Shown here one piece after another: positions 24,949-32,779 of a DNA stretch of 64,000 nt. The stretch is from Pseudomonas nitroreducens (GTDB taxonomy: Bacteria > Pseudomonadota > Gammaproteobacteria > Pseudomonadales > Pseudomonadaceae). The translations under genes and the position numbers were made by a program. Each line of letters starts with the position of its first letter. The stretch's first letter is position 1. The stretch covers positions 558,001 through 622,000 of the forward strand of contig NZ_JALJXP010000001.1 of assembly GCF_024170165.1 (NCBI RefSeq). The letters are read 5' to 3'. Under the pieces are notes generated by a model. It made no database searches, was not told the origin of the DNA, and saw only the letters and a program-made list of their open reading frames with translations.

Positions 24949-25680
24949 ATGTCCACCCTCGATCCGCAACTCGCCCGCCAGCTCGAACAAGTCCGCCGCG
25001 ACTTCGCCAAGGCCTTCCGCGTGCTCAAGGAAAGCCGCACCCTCACCGCCAGCAACACCTACCAGGCCTACGTGCGCGTGCCGGATAGTGACCGGGTGAT
25101 CGCCGTCCACGCGCCGAACCCCTGGGCCGACGACCAGGAAATCCGCGCGGTCGTTGCTACCTACGACGGCGAGGTGATCCTCGACGAAAGCATCCCCGGC
25201 GCGACCCCGCTCAGCGGCCGTGGCGCAGGCGGCAACGGCAAGCGTTACGCGGCGATCTTCCAGGCGCGCCCGGAGGTGAACGTGGTGATCCACGTGCACA
25301 CCGCCTACCTCGGTGGCTGGGCCAGCGCCCACCGCGTGCTGCCGATCCGCTACGCCGCCTCCCAGCGCGTGACCCTGGCCCGCGAGCTGCCGATCTACAT
25401 CGACCGCCGCCAGCCCGAGCCGCTGTTCATCCTCGACAAGCTGGCGGAGAACCCGCACACCCCGGCCATCCTCGAAGCCAACGGCGGCGCGACCTTCTGG
25501 GGCGACGACCTGATCAAGGCGTCCAAGCTGATCCTGCTGCTGGAGGAAGGCGCCTACTTCCAGGGCCTCGCCGAAAGCCTCGGCGGCTCCCGGGAGTTCG
25601 GCCCCGGCGTGCTGGAGCAGCAGTGGAAGATGACCGGCCTCTGGGAGCAGGGCCAGAAGCTGCTGGGCGCGGCGGCCTGA
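24949..25680 (+). CDS. Class II aldolase/adducin family protein
   Basis: A 243-residue zinc-type class II aldolase or epimerase-like protein. The metal-binding HVHTAYLGGWASAH sits near residues 106-119, a ribulose-phosphate-aldolase-like loop GRGAGGNGKRYAAIF precedes it, and a third histidine position is replaced by ILEANGGATFWG. Residues fit the family's 200-260 length. It has an AGGAGG ribosome site, its own sigma-54 promoter and a terminator behind it. Sharing regulatory DNA with the monooxygenase operon suggests it processes the carbon product of desulfurisation; the reaction is not known. Confidence 0.82.
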   Translation: MSTLDPQLARQLEQVRRDFAKAFRVLKESRTLTASNTYQAYVRVPDSDRVIAVHAPNPWADDQEIRAVVATYDGEVILDESIPGATPLSGRGAGGNGKRYAAIFQARPEVNVVIHVHTAYLGGWASAHRVLPIRYAASQRVTLARELPIYIDRRQPEPLFILDKLAENPHTPAILEANGGATFWGDDLIKASKLILLLEEGAYFQGLAESLGGSREFGPGVLEQQWKMTGLWEQGQKLLGAAA

Positions 25681-25696
25681 GTTTCTGCCCGGCATG

Positions 25697-25724
25697 AAAA
25701 AGCCCTCTTGCGAGGGCTTTTTTG
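25697..25724 (+). terminator. Intrinsic terminator after the aldolase gene
   Basis: AAGCCCTCTTGCGAGGGCTT (25700-25719) forms an eight-base stem followed by a T run, starting about 17 bases after the aldolase stop codon. Confidence 0.88.
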
Positions 25725-25738
25725 TGGGCGCGGATCGC

Positions 25739-25827
25739 GCTTTTCGCAGGACCGAGGGGGACGCCCAGTCCTTGCTCGCGAACCGCCTCCGCAGCGGGGG
25801 TTATTCGCGAGCAAGCTCGCTCCTACA
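25739..25827. repeat. Long palindromic repeat, copy A
   Basis: It begins GCTTTTCGCAGGACCGAGG, continues through GACGCCCAGTCCTTGCTCGCG, and ends GCGAGCAAGCTCGCTCCTAC. A diverged copy with the same ends lies at 54571-54671. Both directly follow an intrinsic terminator. Confidence 0.75.
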
Positions 25828-25849
25828 GATTTGGTCAGGTGCTGCGCTC

Positions 25850-25899
25850 CTGTAGGAGCGGGCCATGCCCGCGATCGCGCCCAAGGGGCGCTCCTACGT
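25850..25899. repeat. REP-type palindromic repeat
   Basis: CTGTAGGAGCGGGCCATGCC through GGGGCGCTCCTACG; the outer arms GTAGGAGCG and CGCTCCTAC are perfect inverted repeats. The first 30 bases match the element at 2045. It lies at the convergent ends of the aldolase and binding-protein genes. Confidence 0.8.
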
Positions 25900-25904
25900 T
25901 CAGA

Positions 25905-26981
25905 TCAGGGCTTGGCGGCGACCGAGGGGCCGGCGCTGCGCTGCCAGAAGCTTTCCAGCTGGAGGTTCTTCAAGCCCTGCTCGACGAACTTCGGCTCCAG
26001 CAGGTCGTCCACCCTCACCTCGTTGCGGATCAGTTTCGCCTTCAGGCTGTAGGCGATGCCGTCGCTGTAGTGCTGGCGCAGAGCGTCGTCGTAGAGCGGA
26101 GAGAAGTGCGCGGGCCACGGCTCGCCGGCGACCTCGCGCTGCAGCACGCTCAGCGGCACGCCGGAACGGGTCTGGGCCTGCTGGTACTCCGCCTGGTTGG
26201 CGTCCTGGGAGACCCACCACGCAGCTTTCAGGTAGGCGTCCACCACCAGCTGGGTGAGGTCGGGATGGTCTTTCACGAAGTCCTTCGTGCCCCAGACCTC
26301 GGCGCGCATCTTCCAGTCCGCCGGAGCTTCCTTGCTCGACCAGATGACGCGGCCGACCTGCTTGTCTTCCAGCAGGAAGGCATCGCTCAGGGTGAAGAAG
26401 GCGTCGACCCGCCCGGCGCTCAATGCCGCGGCGCCGGCCTGGGGATTTAGGTTGAAGATGCGGAAATCCTCGAAGCCCAGGTGGTTGGCTTCCAGTAGTT
26501 TGGCGAACGACAGCTCCCACGGCCGGCCCCGGTGCAGGGCGATGCGTTTGCCCTTGAGGTCGGCGATGGATTTCGCCGTGGAGCCCGGCGGCACCACCAG
26601 GTAGACGTTGTTGCCGATGCCGCCGGGGACGATCAGCTGGGTCGGCACGCCCGAGGCGTTGGCGATGATCGACGGCAGGTCGCCGTAGAAGGCGAAGTCG
26701 ATGCGCTTGTTGGCGAACTCCTCGTTGACGAAGGTGCCCACCGAGCCGGTGGCGGCGGGCACCCATTCCAGCTTGATGCCGCGCCGGGCCAGTTGCTGCT
26801 CCAGCCACTTGTCACGGTCGATTACGTAGGACGGGCCGTTGAAGGTGATGTGCCCGGCGTTGGCGTAGGCCACCGTGGCAATGCGCAGGGTGGTCGGCTG
26901 CTCGGCGGCGAGGGCGCTGCCTGCGAGCAGCACGGCGGCGGCCGGCAGCAGCCGGCGCAGCGCGCGATGCAGAAGGGTCAT
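25905..26981 (-). CDS. Periplasmic substrate-binding protein (SsuA/NMT1 class)
   Basis: A 358-residue precursor with a signal peptide ending in AGSALAAEQ. The mature region opens TTLRIATVAYANAG and contains FAFYGDLPSIIANASG and LKGKRIALHRGRPWELSFAKLL, read in pieces, typical of aliphatic sulfonate and taurine binding proteins. It follows the TonB receptor gene by 14 bases in the same operon. It probably delivers the ligand to the ABC permeases encoded at 18526-20042, which have no binding protein of their own. The ligand is unknown. Confidence 0.86.
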   Translation of the reverse strand: MTLLHRALRRLLPAAAVLLAGSALAAEQPTTLRIATVAYANAGHITFNGPSYVIDRDKWLEQQLARRGIKLEWVPAATGSVGTFVNEEFANKRIDFAFYGDLPSIIANASGVPTQLIVPGGIGNNVYLVVPPGSTAKSIADLKGKRIALHRGRPWELSFAKLLEANHLGFEDFRIFNLNPQAGAAALSAGRVDAFFTLSDAFLLEDKQVGRVIWSSKEAPADWKMRAEVWGTKDFVKDHPDLTQLVVDAYLKAAWWVSQDANQAEYQQAQTRSGVPLSVLQREVAGEPWPAHFSPLYDDALRQHYSDGIAYSLKAKLIRNEVRVDDLLEPKFVEQGLKNLQLESFWQRSAGPSVAAKP

Positions 26982-26995
26982 GGGGATTACCTCGC

Positions 26996-29257
26996 TCAGA
27001 AGTCGGTAGTGACCGAGACGCCAAAGGTGCGTGGGTCGCCGTACATGACGGCGGCGGTCTGGTAGCCGGTAGGCAGGGTGTGGTTGCGGTATTCCTTGTC
27101 GGTGAGGTTGTTCACGTAGGCGGTGATGCGTGTGGTTTCGCCCGGCAGTTCGTAGGTCACCCGCGCGTTGCCCAGGGTGTAGCCGCCGGTGCGCATGTTG
27201 GCGCTCTGGTCGTTGGTGAAGAAGTACTGGCGGCTGCGGGTGTTCCAGTCGGTGCCGAGCACCACCGCGCCGCCGACGTTCAGCGGGATGCGGTAGTCGG
27301 CGCCGATCACCGCCGAAACGCTGGGTGCGCGGACGAAGTGGTTGCCGGAGTAGTCGTCGTTGCCCGAGGTGTAGTCGGTGAACTCGGTGTGCAGCAGGCC
27401 GAGGCCGAGGTTCAGGTGCAGGTTCTGCACCGGGATGGCTTCGAGCTCGAACTCGGCGCCGTAGGCCTCGCCCTGGGCGCCGTTGGCCAGGCGCGAGACA
27501 GTCTGGTTGTTCACCGCGGTGACGATGTTGAGCTGGATGTCCTCGTAGTCGTAGTAGAAGACGCTGGCATTGGCGTTCAGGCGGCCGTCGAACCATTCCG
27601 ACTTCAGGCCCAGCTCATAGGAGGTGAGGTATTCCGGATCGACCTTGGCCACCGTGGCCTGGCTGGTGACGCCGGCGTTGTAGCCGCCGGAGCGGAAGCC
27701 ACGGGCATAGCGGAAGTAGGCGCGGGCGTTATCGGAAATCCGGTACTCGGGTGTCAGGTCCCAGCTGTAGTCGCTCCAGGTGTTGCTCTCGTCCTGGGTG
27801 GCGTTGACGATCAGCGGCGAGTCGACGTTGCCCGGCTGCCACCAGTGGCCGTCGCCGAAGCTGGCGGCGCCTCGGTTGACCAGGCGCTCCAGGTCGATGT
27901 CCTTGGTCTCGCGGGTCCAGCGCAGGCCGGCGGTGACGCTGAAGTCGTCGGTGAAGTTGTAGGTGGTGCTGCCGAAGATGGCGTAGCTCTCGGTCTTCTG
28001 GTCGTAGCTGACGTTGTTGTAGTAGCTGGGGACGTAGACGTTGGGCAGCGCCGCGTTGGCGTTCTTCGACTCCAGGTCCTCGTTGAAGTAGTGGAAGCCC
28101 AGCACCCAGTTCAGCCGGTCGCTGCGCGGTGAGGCCAGGCGCAGCTCCTGCGACCACTGCTGGCTGTCGGCGTAGCTGTAGCTGCGCTGCAGTTCCAGCG
28201 GGGTGTTGTCGCTGTCGGTCCAGCCGTCGCGGGTGAAGTGTTCGAAGGCGGTGATGGAGGTCAGCTCCAACTCGCCCAGCTGCCAGACCAGGTTGAGGTT
28301 GCTGCCGGCCTGGTCGATCTCGGCCTGGTACTTGGCGTTGAAGTTGGCCTTTCCCAGTTTCGGGTCGATGGAATAGCCGAACTGATTGGTGCCGTCCGGA
28401 CGGGTGCCGTAGCTCACCGTGTTGTAGCTGGCGGTGTCGTGGTAATGGCGGGCGTGGACGTTGAGGTTTGCGTCGAGGTTGTCGTTCACCCGCGCGGCCA
28501 GTTGCAGGCGCACGGCGTCGTCTTCCAGCGCGCCCTGGTCGTTGCCGTCGTTCTCGTTCTCGGTATAGCCGTCGCGGCCCTGGTGGTGGAAGGACAGGCG
28601 CCCGGCCAGCTTGTCGTCCACCAGCGCGTCGCTCACCGCGCCTTCGACGATGCGGTTGGCGTAGTTGCCCAGGTCGACCTTGAAGTAGCCCTCGGGGCTG
28701 AAGGTCGGCTTGCGCGAGATGAAGTTGATCGCCCCGCCCGTGGTGTTCTTGCCCCACAGGGTGCCCTGCGGGCCGCGCAGCACTTCCACGCGCTCCTGGT
28801 CGAACAGCGGGAAGCCGGTGGCGCTGATGTTGGCGATGTACACGTCGTCGACGTAGATGCCGATCGGGCTGACCGTGTTGGCGCCCTGGTCACCGGTGCC
28901 CAGACCGCGGATCCACCAGCGCGGACGGCCGTGGCCGTCGGTGGTGCCGGCGGAGGCGTTGGGGGTGTAGCGGGTGACTTCGCTGGCCGATTGCAGGGAG
29001 GCGTCGCGGATCTTCTCGCCGCTCAGCACGGTGATCGGCGCCGGTACTTCCTGTACCGATTCCTCGCGCTTCTGCGCGGTGACCACCACCTTGCCGAGGG
29101 TCGGTGCGGCGCTGCTTTCTGCGGTGTTCTGAGCATCGGTGCTCTGAGTATCAGTGCTCTGAGCATCGGTTTTCTGGGCGTTGCCGTCGGCTGCGTGGAC
29201 CGCGCCGCTGGCCAGGCTCGCCAGGATGGCAAGGGAAAGGGTGGTGCGTTTGAACAT
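26996..29257 (-). CDS. TonB-dependent outer membrane receptor
   Basis: A 753-residue receptor with signal peptide ending AVHAADG, a Gln/Ser/Thr/Asp repeat linker near residues 30-45, a TonB box around VVVTAQKR, and a plug with SASEVTRYTPNAS and RWWIRGLGTGDQG. The barrel shows VEVLRGPQGTLWGKNTTGGAIN and ends in a terminal Phe (VTTDF). ATG 29257 is chosen because the signal peptide starts there. Receptors of this subgroup take up diverse substrates other than siderophores. With the binding protein behind it, and TGCTG-N6-CAGCA dyads in front, I infer outer-membrane uptake of an organosulfur compound. Confidence 0.88.
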   Translation of the reverse strand: MFKRTTLSLAILASLASGAVHAADGNAQKTDAQSTDTQSTDAQNTAESSAAPTLGKVVVTAQKREESVQEVPAPITVLSGEKIRDASLQSASEVTRYTPNASAGTTDGHGRPRWWIRGLGTGDQGANTVSPIGIYVDDVYIANISATGFPLFDQERVEVLRGPQGTLWGKNTTGGAINFISRKPTFSPEGYFKVDLGNYANRIVEGAVSDALVDDKLAGRLSFHHQGRDGYTENENDGNDQGALEDDAVRLQLAARVNDNLDANLNVHARHYHDTASYNTVSYGTRPDGTNQFGYSIDPKLGKANFNAKYQAEIDQAGSNLNLVWQLGELELTSITAFEHFTRDGWTDSDNTPLELQRSYSYADSQQWSQELRLASPRSDRLNWVLGFHYFNEDLESKNANAALPNVYVPSYYNNVSYDQKTESYAIFGSTTYNFTDDFSVTAGLRWTRETKDIDLERLVNRGAASFGDGHWWQPGNVDSPLIVNATQDESNTWSDYSWDLTPEYRISDNARAYFRYARGFRSGGYNAGVTSQATVAKVDPEYLTSYELGLKSEWFDGRLNANASVFYYDYEDIQLNIVTAVNNQTVSRLANGAQGEAYGAEFELEAIPVQNLHLNLGLGLLHTEFTDYTSGNDDYSGNHFVRAPSVSAVIGADYRIPLNVGGAVVLGTDWNTRSRQYFFTNDQSANMRTGGYTLGNARVTYELPGETTRITAYVNNLTDKEYRNHTLPTGYQTAAVMYGDPRTFGVSVTTDF

Positions 29258-29610
29258 GGTGTCCCCGGGGGGCGGCGAAAGGACGGCTGGCTCTGTGGTG
29301 CTCGGTCGTCGCCGCAAGGCATGAAGCGGTTATTGCGTTGCTCTTGTGCTGGCTCACGCGTGATAAGGCCGAAAGGCTTGCCGGGGACATCGCAACATCC
29401 GTACCGCTTTTTTGCTTCCTATTAACTTGTTGATGCAAAAGGGTTTTTATGGATTCCTGCGGCCGGGGTGCTGCTGAGGCAACAGTCCATGCTGGGCCAT
29501 CGCTGCCTGGGCAGCAGCGCGTCAGCAGGCTCCCGCGGCTTTCGTCGAACTGCCGCGGGAACGCCATTTGCAGCTGATAAGCTGATCTCCTGAAAGCCCT
29601 GGAGTTGGCA
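29258..29610. other. Intergenic region with two further TGCTG-type dyads
   Basis: These 353 bases lie between the divergent TonB receptor and phosphatase genes. TGCTG-CTGAGG-CAACA and CGCTG-CCTGGG-CAGCA occur about 29469-29515 and match the array near 24722. No sigma-54 site of good quality was found on the minus strand here. No gene is seen. Confidence 0.55.
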
Positions 29611-30348
29611 ATGAACACGCTCTTGCCGGAACAACCCCTCAAGCGTTTCCCGCGCAACCTGCGCGGCCGCGATTTCGTGGTGGGGGATGTGCACGGCCAT
29701 TTCGAACTGCTGCAACGACTGCTCGACCAGGTCGGCTTCGATCCGGCCGCCGACCGCCTGTTCGCCGCCGGCGACCTGGTGGACCGCGGCCCCTATTCGC
29801 CGCAGGTCATGGACTGGCTGGCCAGGCCCTGGTTCGCCTCGGTGCGCGGCAACCACGAGCAACTGGTGATCGACGTGGTGCTGACCGGCGATGACCGCGA
29901 TCTGCACTTCCGCAATGGCGGCACCTGGCTGTACAAGCTCACCCCGGTGACCCGCGAGCGCATCGCCCGCCGGCTGCAGCAGTTGCCGCTGGTGATCGAA
30001 GTGGAGCTGGAAGAGGGCCGGCGCGTCGGCATCGTGCACGCCGAGGCGCCAGTTTCACCGGCCTTCCCCGACTGGGACAGCGGCGTCGCCGCGCTGGCCG
30101 GTGAGCTGGGCGAAGCCGCCCGGCGCAATGCCGTCGGCCTGGCCATGTGGGCGCGCACGCGAATCGAGAAGGAAGATGCGACGCCGATTGCCGGGCTGGA
30201 GCGCCTTTATGTCGGGCATACCGCGCAGAGGGCCGTGCGCCCGCTCGGCAACACCCACTACATCGACACGGGCAGCGGCTATGCCGACGGCTGCCTGAGC
30301 ATTGTCGACATGCAAACCGGCAAGGTGGAAACGGCGGCCGCGGGCTGA
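29611..30348 (+). CDS. PPP-family serine/threonine phosphatase (PphA/PrpA-like)
   Basis: A 245-residue metallophosphatase. All core motifs are present: GDVHGH near residue 27, GDLVDRGPYS near 55, GNHEQ near 83, and late histidines in IVHAEAP and YVGHTA. These bind two metal ions and the phosphate. The length fits the bacterial PrpA/PphA group and lambda-type phosphatases. ATG 29611 is chosen over TTG 29605 because GGAG lies six bases before it. It appears monocistronic; its targets cannot be read from the sequence. Confidence 0.88.
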   Translation: MNTLLPEQPLKRFPRNLRGRDFVVGDVHGHFELLQRLLDQVGFDPAADRLFAAGDLVDRGPYSPQVMDWLARPWFASVRGNHEQLVIDVVLTGDDRDLHFRNGGTWLYKLTPVTRERIARRLQQLPLVIEVELEEGRRVGIVHAEAPVSPAFPDWDSGVAALAGELGEAARRNAVGLAMWARTRIEKEDATPIAGLERLYVGHTAQRAVRPLGNTHYIDTGSGYADGCLSIVDMQTGKVETAAAG

Positions 30349-30364
30349 GCGGCCGCCGGGGCGA

Positions 30365-30799
30365 TCACTCGCCGCGGATGTACTGTTCCAGTTGCTGGAT
30401 CAGCTCGGCCTGTTCGGCGATGGCGGCCTTCACCAGGTCGCCGATGGACAGCAGGCCGAGCAGCTCGCCGTTCTCCACCACCGGCAGGTGGCGCAGGTGG
30501 CGCTCGGTCATGATGCCCATGCACTTGTCGACGTTCAGGTGGGTGTCCACGGTGATCACCGGAGCGGTCATCACCGCGCTGACCGGCGTGTTCTCCGAGT
30601 TGCGTCCCTTGAGCGCCAGGCGCCGGGCGTAGTCGCGCTCACTGAAGAAGCCGACCAGCTGGTTGGCCTCCACCACCGGCAGGCCGCCGAGGTTCTTCTC
30701 CGCCATCAGGCGCAATGCATCGATCACCAGCGCATCCGGGGCGATGGTGTAAACCTGCTGGTCCGCCTTGGCGTTCAACAGCTGAGCCACAGTCTTCAT
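30365..30799 (-). CDS. CBS domain protein
   Basis: A 144-residue protein made of two CBS domains and little else. The first spans about residues 8-65 (LMAEKNLGGLPVVEANQLVG then FSERDYAR), the second about 78-130 (VMTAPVITVD, RHLPVVENGELLGLLSIGDLV). Such proteins bind adenine nucleotides and act as sensors, often with an unknown partner. It is convergent with the phosphatase gene, 16 bases apart, and divergent from the acidic small protein. Confidence 0.85.
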   Translation of the reverse strand: MKTVAQLLNAKADQQVYTIAPDALVIDALRLMAEKNLGGLPVVEANQLVGFFSERDYARRLALKGRNSENTPVSAVMTAPVITVDTHLNVDKCMGIMTERHLRHLPVVENGELLGLLSIGDLVKAAIAEQAELIQQLEQYIRGE

Positions 30800-30975
30800 T
30801 CATACCCCCTGTTTGTCGTCGCACGGCGCGAAGCCCGTGGTCCATAGAGAATCGTGGACGAATCGCGATCCGGCAAGGCCGGAAAGCGCCGTCCGCCGTC
30901 ACGGGAGCGTCATCCACCCGCGGCGCGACTTATACTGTGATTCCCTTCCCCGTTTCCCCCTACGAAAGACCGGCC

Positions 30976-31161
30976 ATGACTGACGAAGACCTCGACCTCC
31001 ACGAGCCCGAACACGACCACCTGCTGGACCTCGACGACGACCTCGACGGCCTGCTGGAGGAGGATGCGGCGTTCTTCGAGGACCCGCCCGGCGACCATGA
31101 GGAGGACGACGAGGACGCGGAGGAATACCAGCCAGGCCTGGACGACGACGAGGACTGGTAA
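30976..31161 (+). CDS. Extremely acidic small protein
   Basis: The 61-residue product contains 31 Asp or Glu, four His, and no Lys or Arg at all. It has no signal peptide or recognised domain and ends in DDDEDW. Only a weak GAAAGA precedes ATG 30976. Such composition resembles DNA-mimic or metal-binding small proteins, but nothing specific is shown. The codon pattern has the strong G/C third position of neighbouring genes, which supports it being real. Confidence 0.5.
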   Translation: MTDEDLDLHEPEHDHLLDLDDDLDGLLEEDAAFFEDPPGDHEEDDEDAEEYQPGLDDDEDW

Positions 31162-31238
31162 GGGACTGACCTTCGGACGATTTCCGGGCGTCATGATTGG
31201 CTGGCAGAATGCTGGCCAGACAATAAAGAGAAAGCACC

Positions 31239-31964
31239 ATGCGCAACGTCACGCTCGCCCTGGCCGTTTCCCTGCTCTGTGGATGTTCCTCGGACGTCCG
31301 CCGGGATGACCGCACCGCGCCCATCTCCCTCTACCGCGACACCCGTCACGTGATGGTGGTGAACTTCCAGCCCGACGCCACGGTGGCGGCCAACCCGCGC
31401 TGGGGCGCGCTGAAGGCCAGCTGGCGCGAAGCGCTGCGCGACGAGGCGGGTTCGGCGGACTACCAGCTCACCGAGCAGGACGGCGAGCCGCGTGCCACCG
31501 ACACCCTGTCCACCCTGGTGGTGATCGAGGTCGGTGCCGGCCACAACGCCAACAACCGTCCCGGCAGTGGCGACGAGGAGTGGATTACCTCCACCGTGCG
31601 CTACCACGACGGCCTGACCGGCCAACTGCTCGCCTCGCGCCGCTATGAAAGCGAAGCCGACGGCGACCTGTTCACCTCGATGGGCTCCTCGGAAGTCAGT
31701 GCGGTGTCGGAACAGATAGTCGAAGAAATCACCGGTGCGCTACTGGTCGCCCGTCCGTCGCGCAGCCTGCCGAAGCCGCTGCCTGCCGCCACGCCGGCGC
31801 AGCCGCCCGAGGCCGTACCGCAGCCGGTCTCGCCCACCGCGGCGGAAACCGTCGCCCACGTCTCCCGTCCGTTGACCCAGGAGCAGCAACTGATGGAGTT
31901 GCAGCGGCGCAACCTGCCGTACGAGGAATACCGTGACGAGTACCGGCGGATCATGGGGCACTGA
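31239..31964 (+). CDS. Putative lipoprotein with Pro-rich linker and C-terminal YEEY motif
   Basis: A 241-residue exported protein with a lipobox LCGC (Cys16). No named family is recognised. Residues 30-165 look globular (DTRHVMVVNFQPDATV, TLVVIEVGAGHNANNRPG, RRYESEADGDLF). A Pro/Ala-rich linker spans roughly 170-205. The last 30 residues, QEQQLMELQRRNLPYEEYRD then EYRRIMGH, match the tail of the lipoprotein encoded at 32780. An AAAGAGAAAG precedes the start. The shared tail suggests a common partner in the envelope. Confidence 0.7.
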   Translation: MRNVTLALAVSLLCGCSSDVRRDDRTAPISLYRDTRHVMVVNFQPDATVAANPRWGALKASWREALRDEAGSADYQLTEQDGEPRATDTLSTLVVIEVGAGHNANNRPGSGDEEWITSTVRYHDGLTGQLLASRRYESEADGDLFTSMGSSEVSAVSEQIVEEITGALLVARPSRSLPKPLPAATPAQPPEAVPQPVSPTAAETVAHVSRPLTQEQQLMELQRRNLPYEEYRDEYRRIMGH

Positions 31965-31997
31965 GCCCCTGATGTCGCCAGCGGGCAGACGCGGCAG

Positions 31998-32591
31998 CTA
32001 GAACCAGCCGCCGCCCGACAGCTCCTGCTGGCAGCTCTTGTACTGCGCGCCGTACAGGTAGGCACGCGCCTGGACCTTCTGCGACACCGTCTTCAGCCAC
32101 GGCTTGGCGTCGTAGCTGCGCTGGCGGTAGCCGCCCCAGCCCTCGTGGTAGTTCAGGTACTGGCCGTAGGCGTCCCACTTGGACACGCCGTTCACGCTGT
32201 AGCTCTTGTTCATGTACCAGCCCATGAAATCCAGCGCGTCGGCGAAGTCGTCGCGGTCGGCGCCCCAGCCACCGGCTTCCTTCTTGTAGTCCGCCCAGGT
32301 CTCGTCCTTGGCCTGCGCATAGCCGTAGGCGGAACTGACCCGGCCCCAGGGAATGAAGCCGAGGAAGTAGTAACGCGGCGGCAGGGCGTCGTGCCTGAAG
32401 GAGGACTCCTGGTACATCATCGCCATGGGCACCTGAACGGTCCCGCCCCAGCGTTTCTGCACCTTCAGCGCGGCCTCGTGCCATTGCGGCTTTTCACGAA
32501 AGATCTCGCAAAGGTTCTCGGGGTGCGCCGGGGGCTTGGTGGCGCAGCCGGCAAGTGTCAGCAGCAGGGCGGGCAGCAGAAGCCGGAGCAT
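31998..32591 (-). CDS. SLT-like lytic transglycosylase lipoprotein
   Basis: A 197-residue outer-membrane-type lipoprotein (lipobox LAGC, Cys16). The body resembles the transglycosylase SLT superfamily: VPMAMMYQESSFRHDA with likely catalytic Glu around residue 62, then SSAYGYAQAKDETWADYKKE and a GGYRQRSYDAKPWL tail. It is short, with little beyond the catalytic domain. It should cleave or bind murein near the outer membrane. Convergent with the preceding lipoprotein gene and divergent from the YecR-like gene. Confidence 0.75.
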   Translation of the reverse strand: MLRLLLPALLLTLAGCATKPPAHPENLCEIFREKPQWHEAALKVQKRWGGTVQVPMAMMYQESSFRHDALPPRYYFLGFIPWGRVSSAYGYAQAKDETWADYKKEAGGWGADRDDFADALDFMGWYMNKSYSVNGVSKWDAYGQYLNYHEGWGGYRQRSYDAKPWLKTVSQKVQARAYLYGAQYKSCQQELSGGGWF

Positions 32592-32779
32592 GGGCGGTTT
32601 GTCCTTTTCGCGCGCGATGGCGCAAGGCTTATACAGCCTCTGATGGCGAAGCGGAATCGTCGGGCGTCGAGGGCAACCTTCTCACCGGCGCCTGTCGGCG
32701 TGCAGGCCTGCTGGATGATCGGTTGGCGCCTGGTCTGCCGTGATGGCAAAATGAAGCTATCGATGACAAGGAGGTTGCC

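Noticed and set aside
29258-29460. Sigma-54 promoter for the TonB receptor gene
   Set aside because: Only weak GG-N10-GC matches such as AGGAAGCAAAAAAGCGG on the minus strand were found; they lack the GGCAC and TTGC cores.
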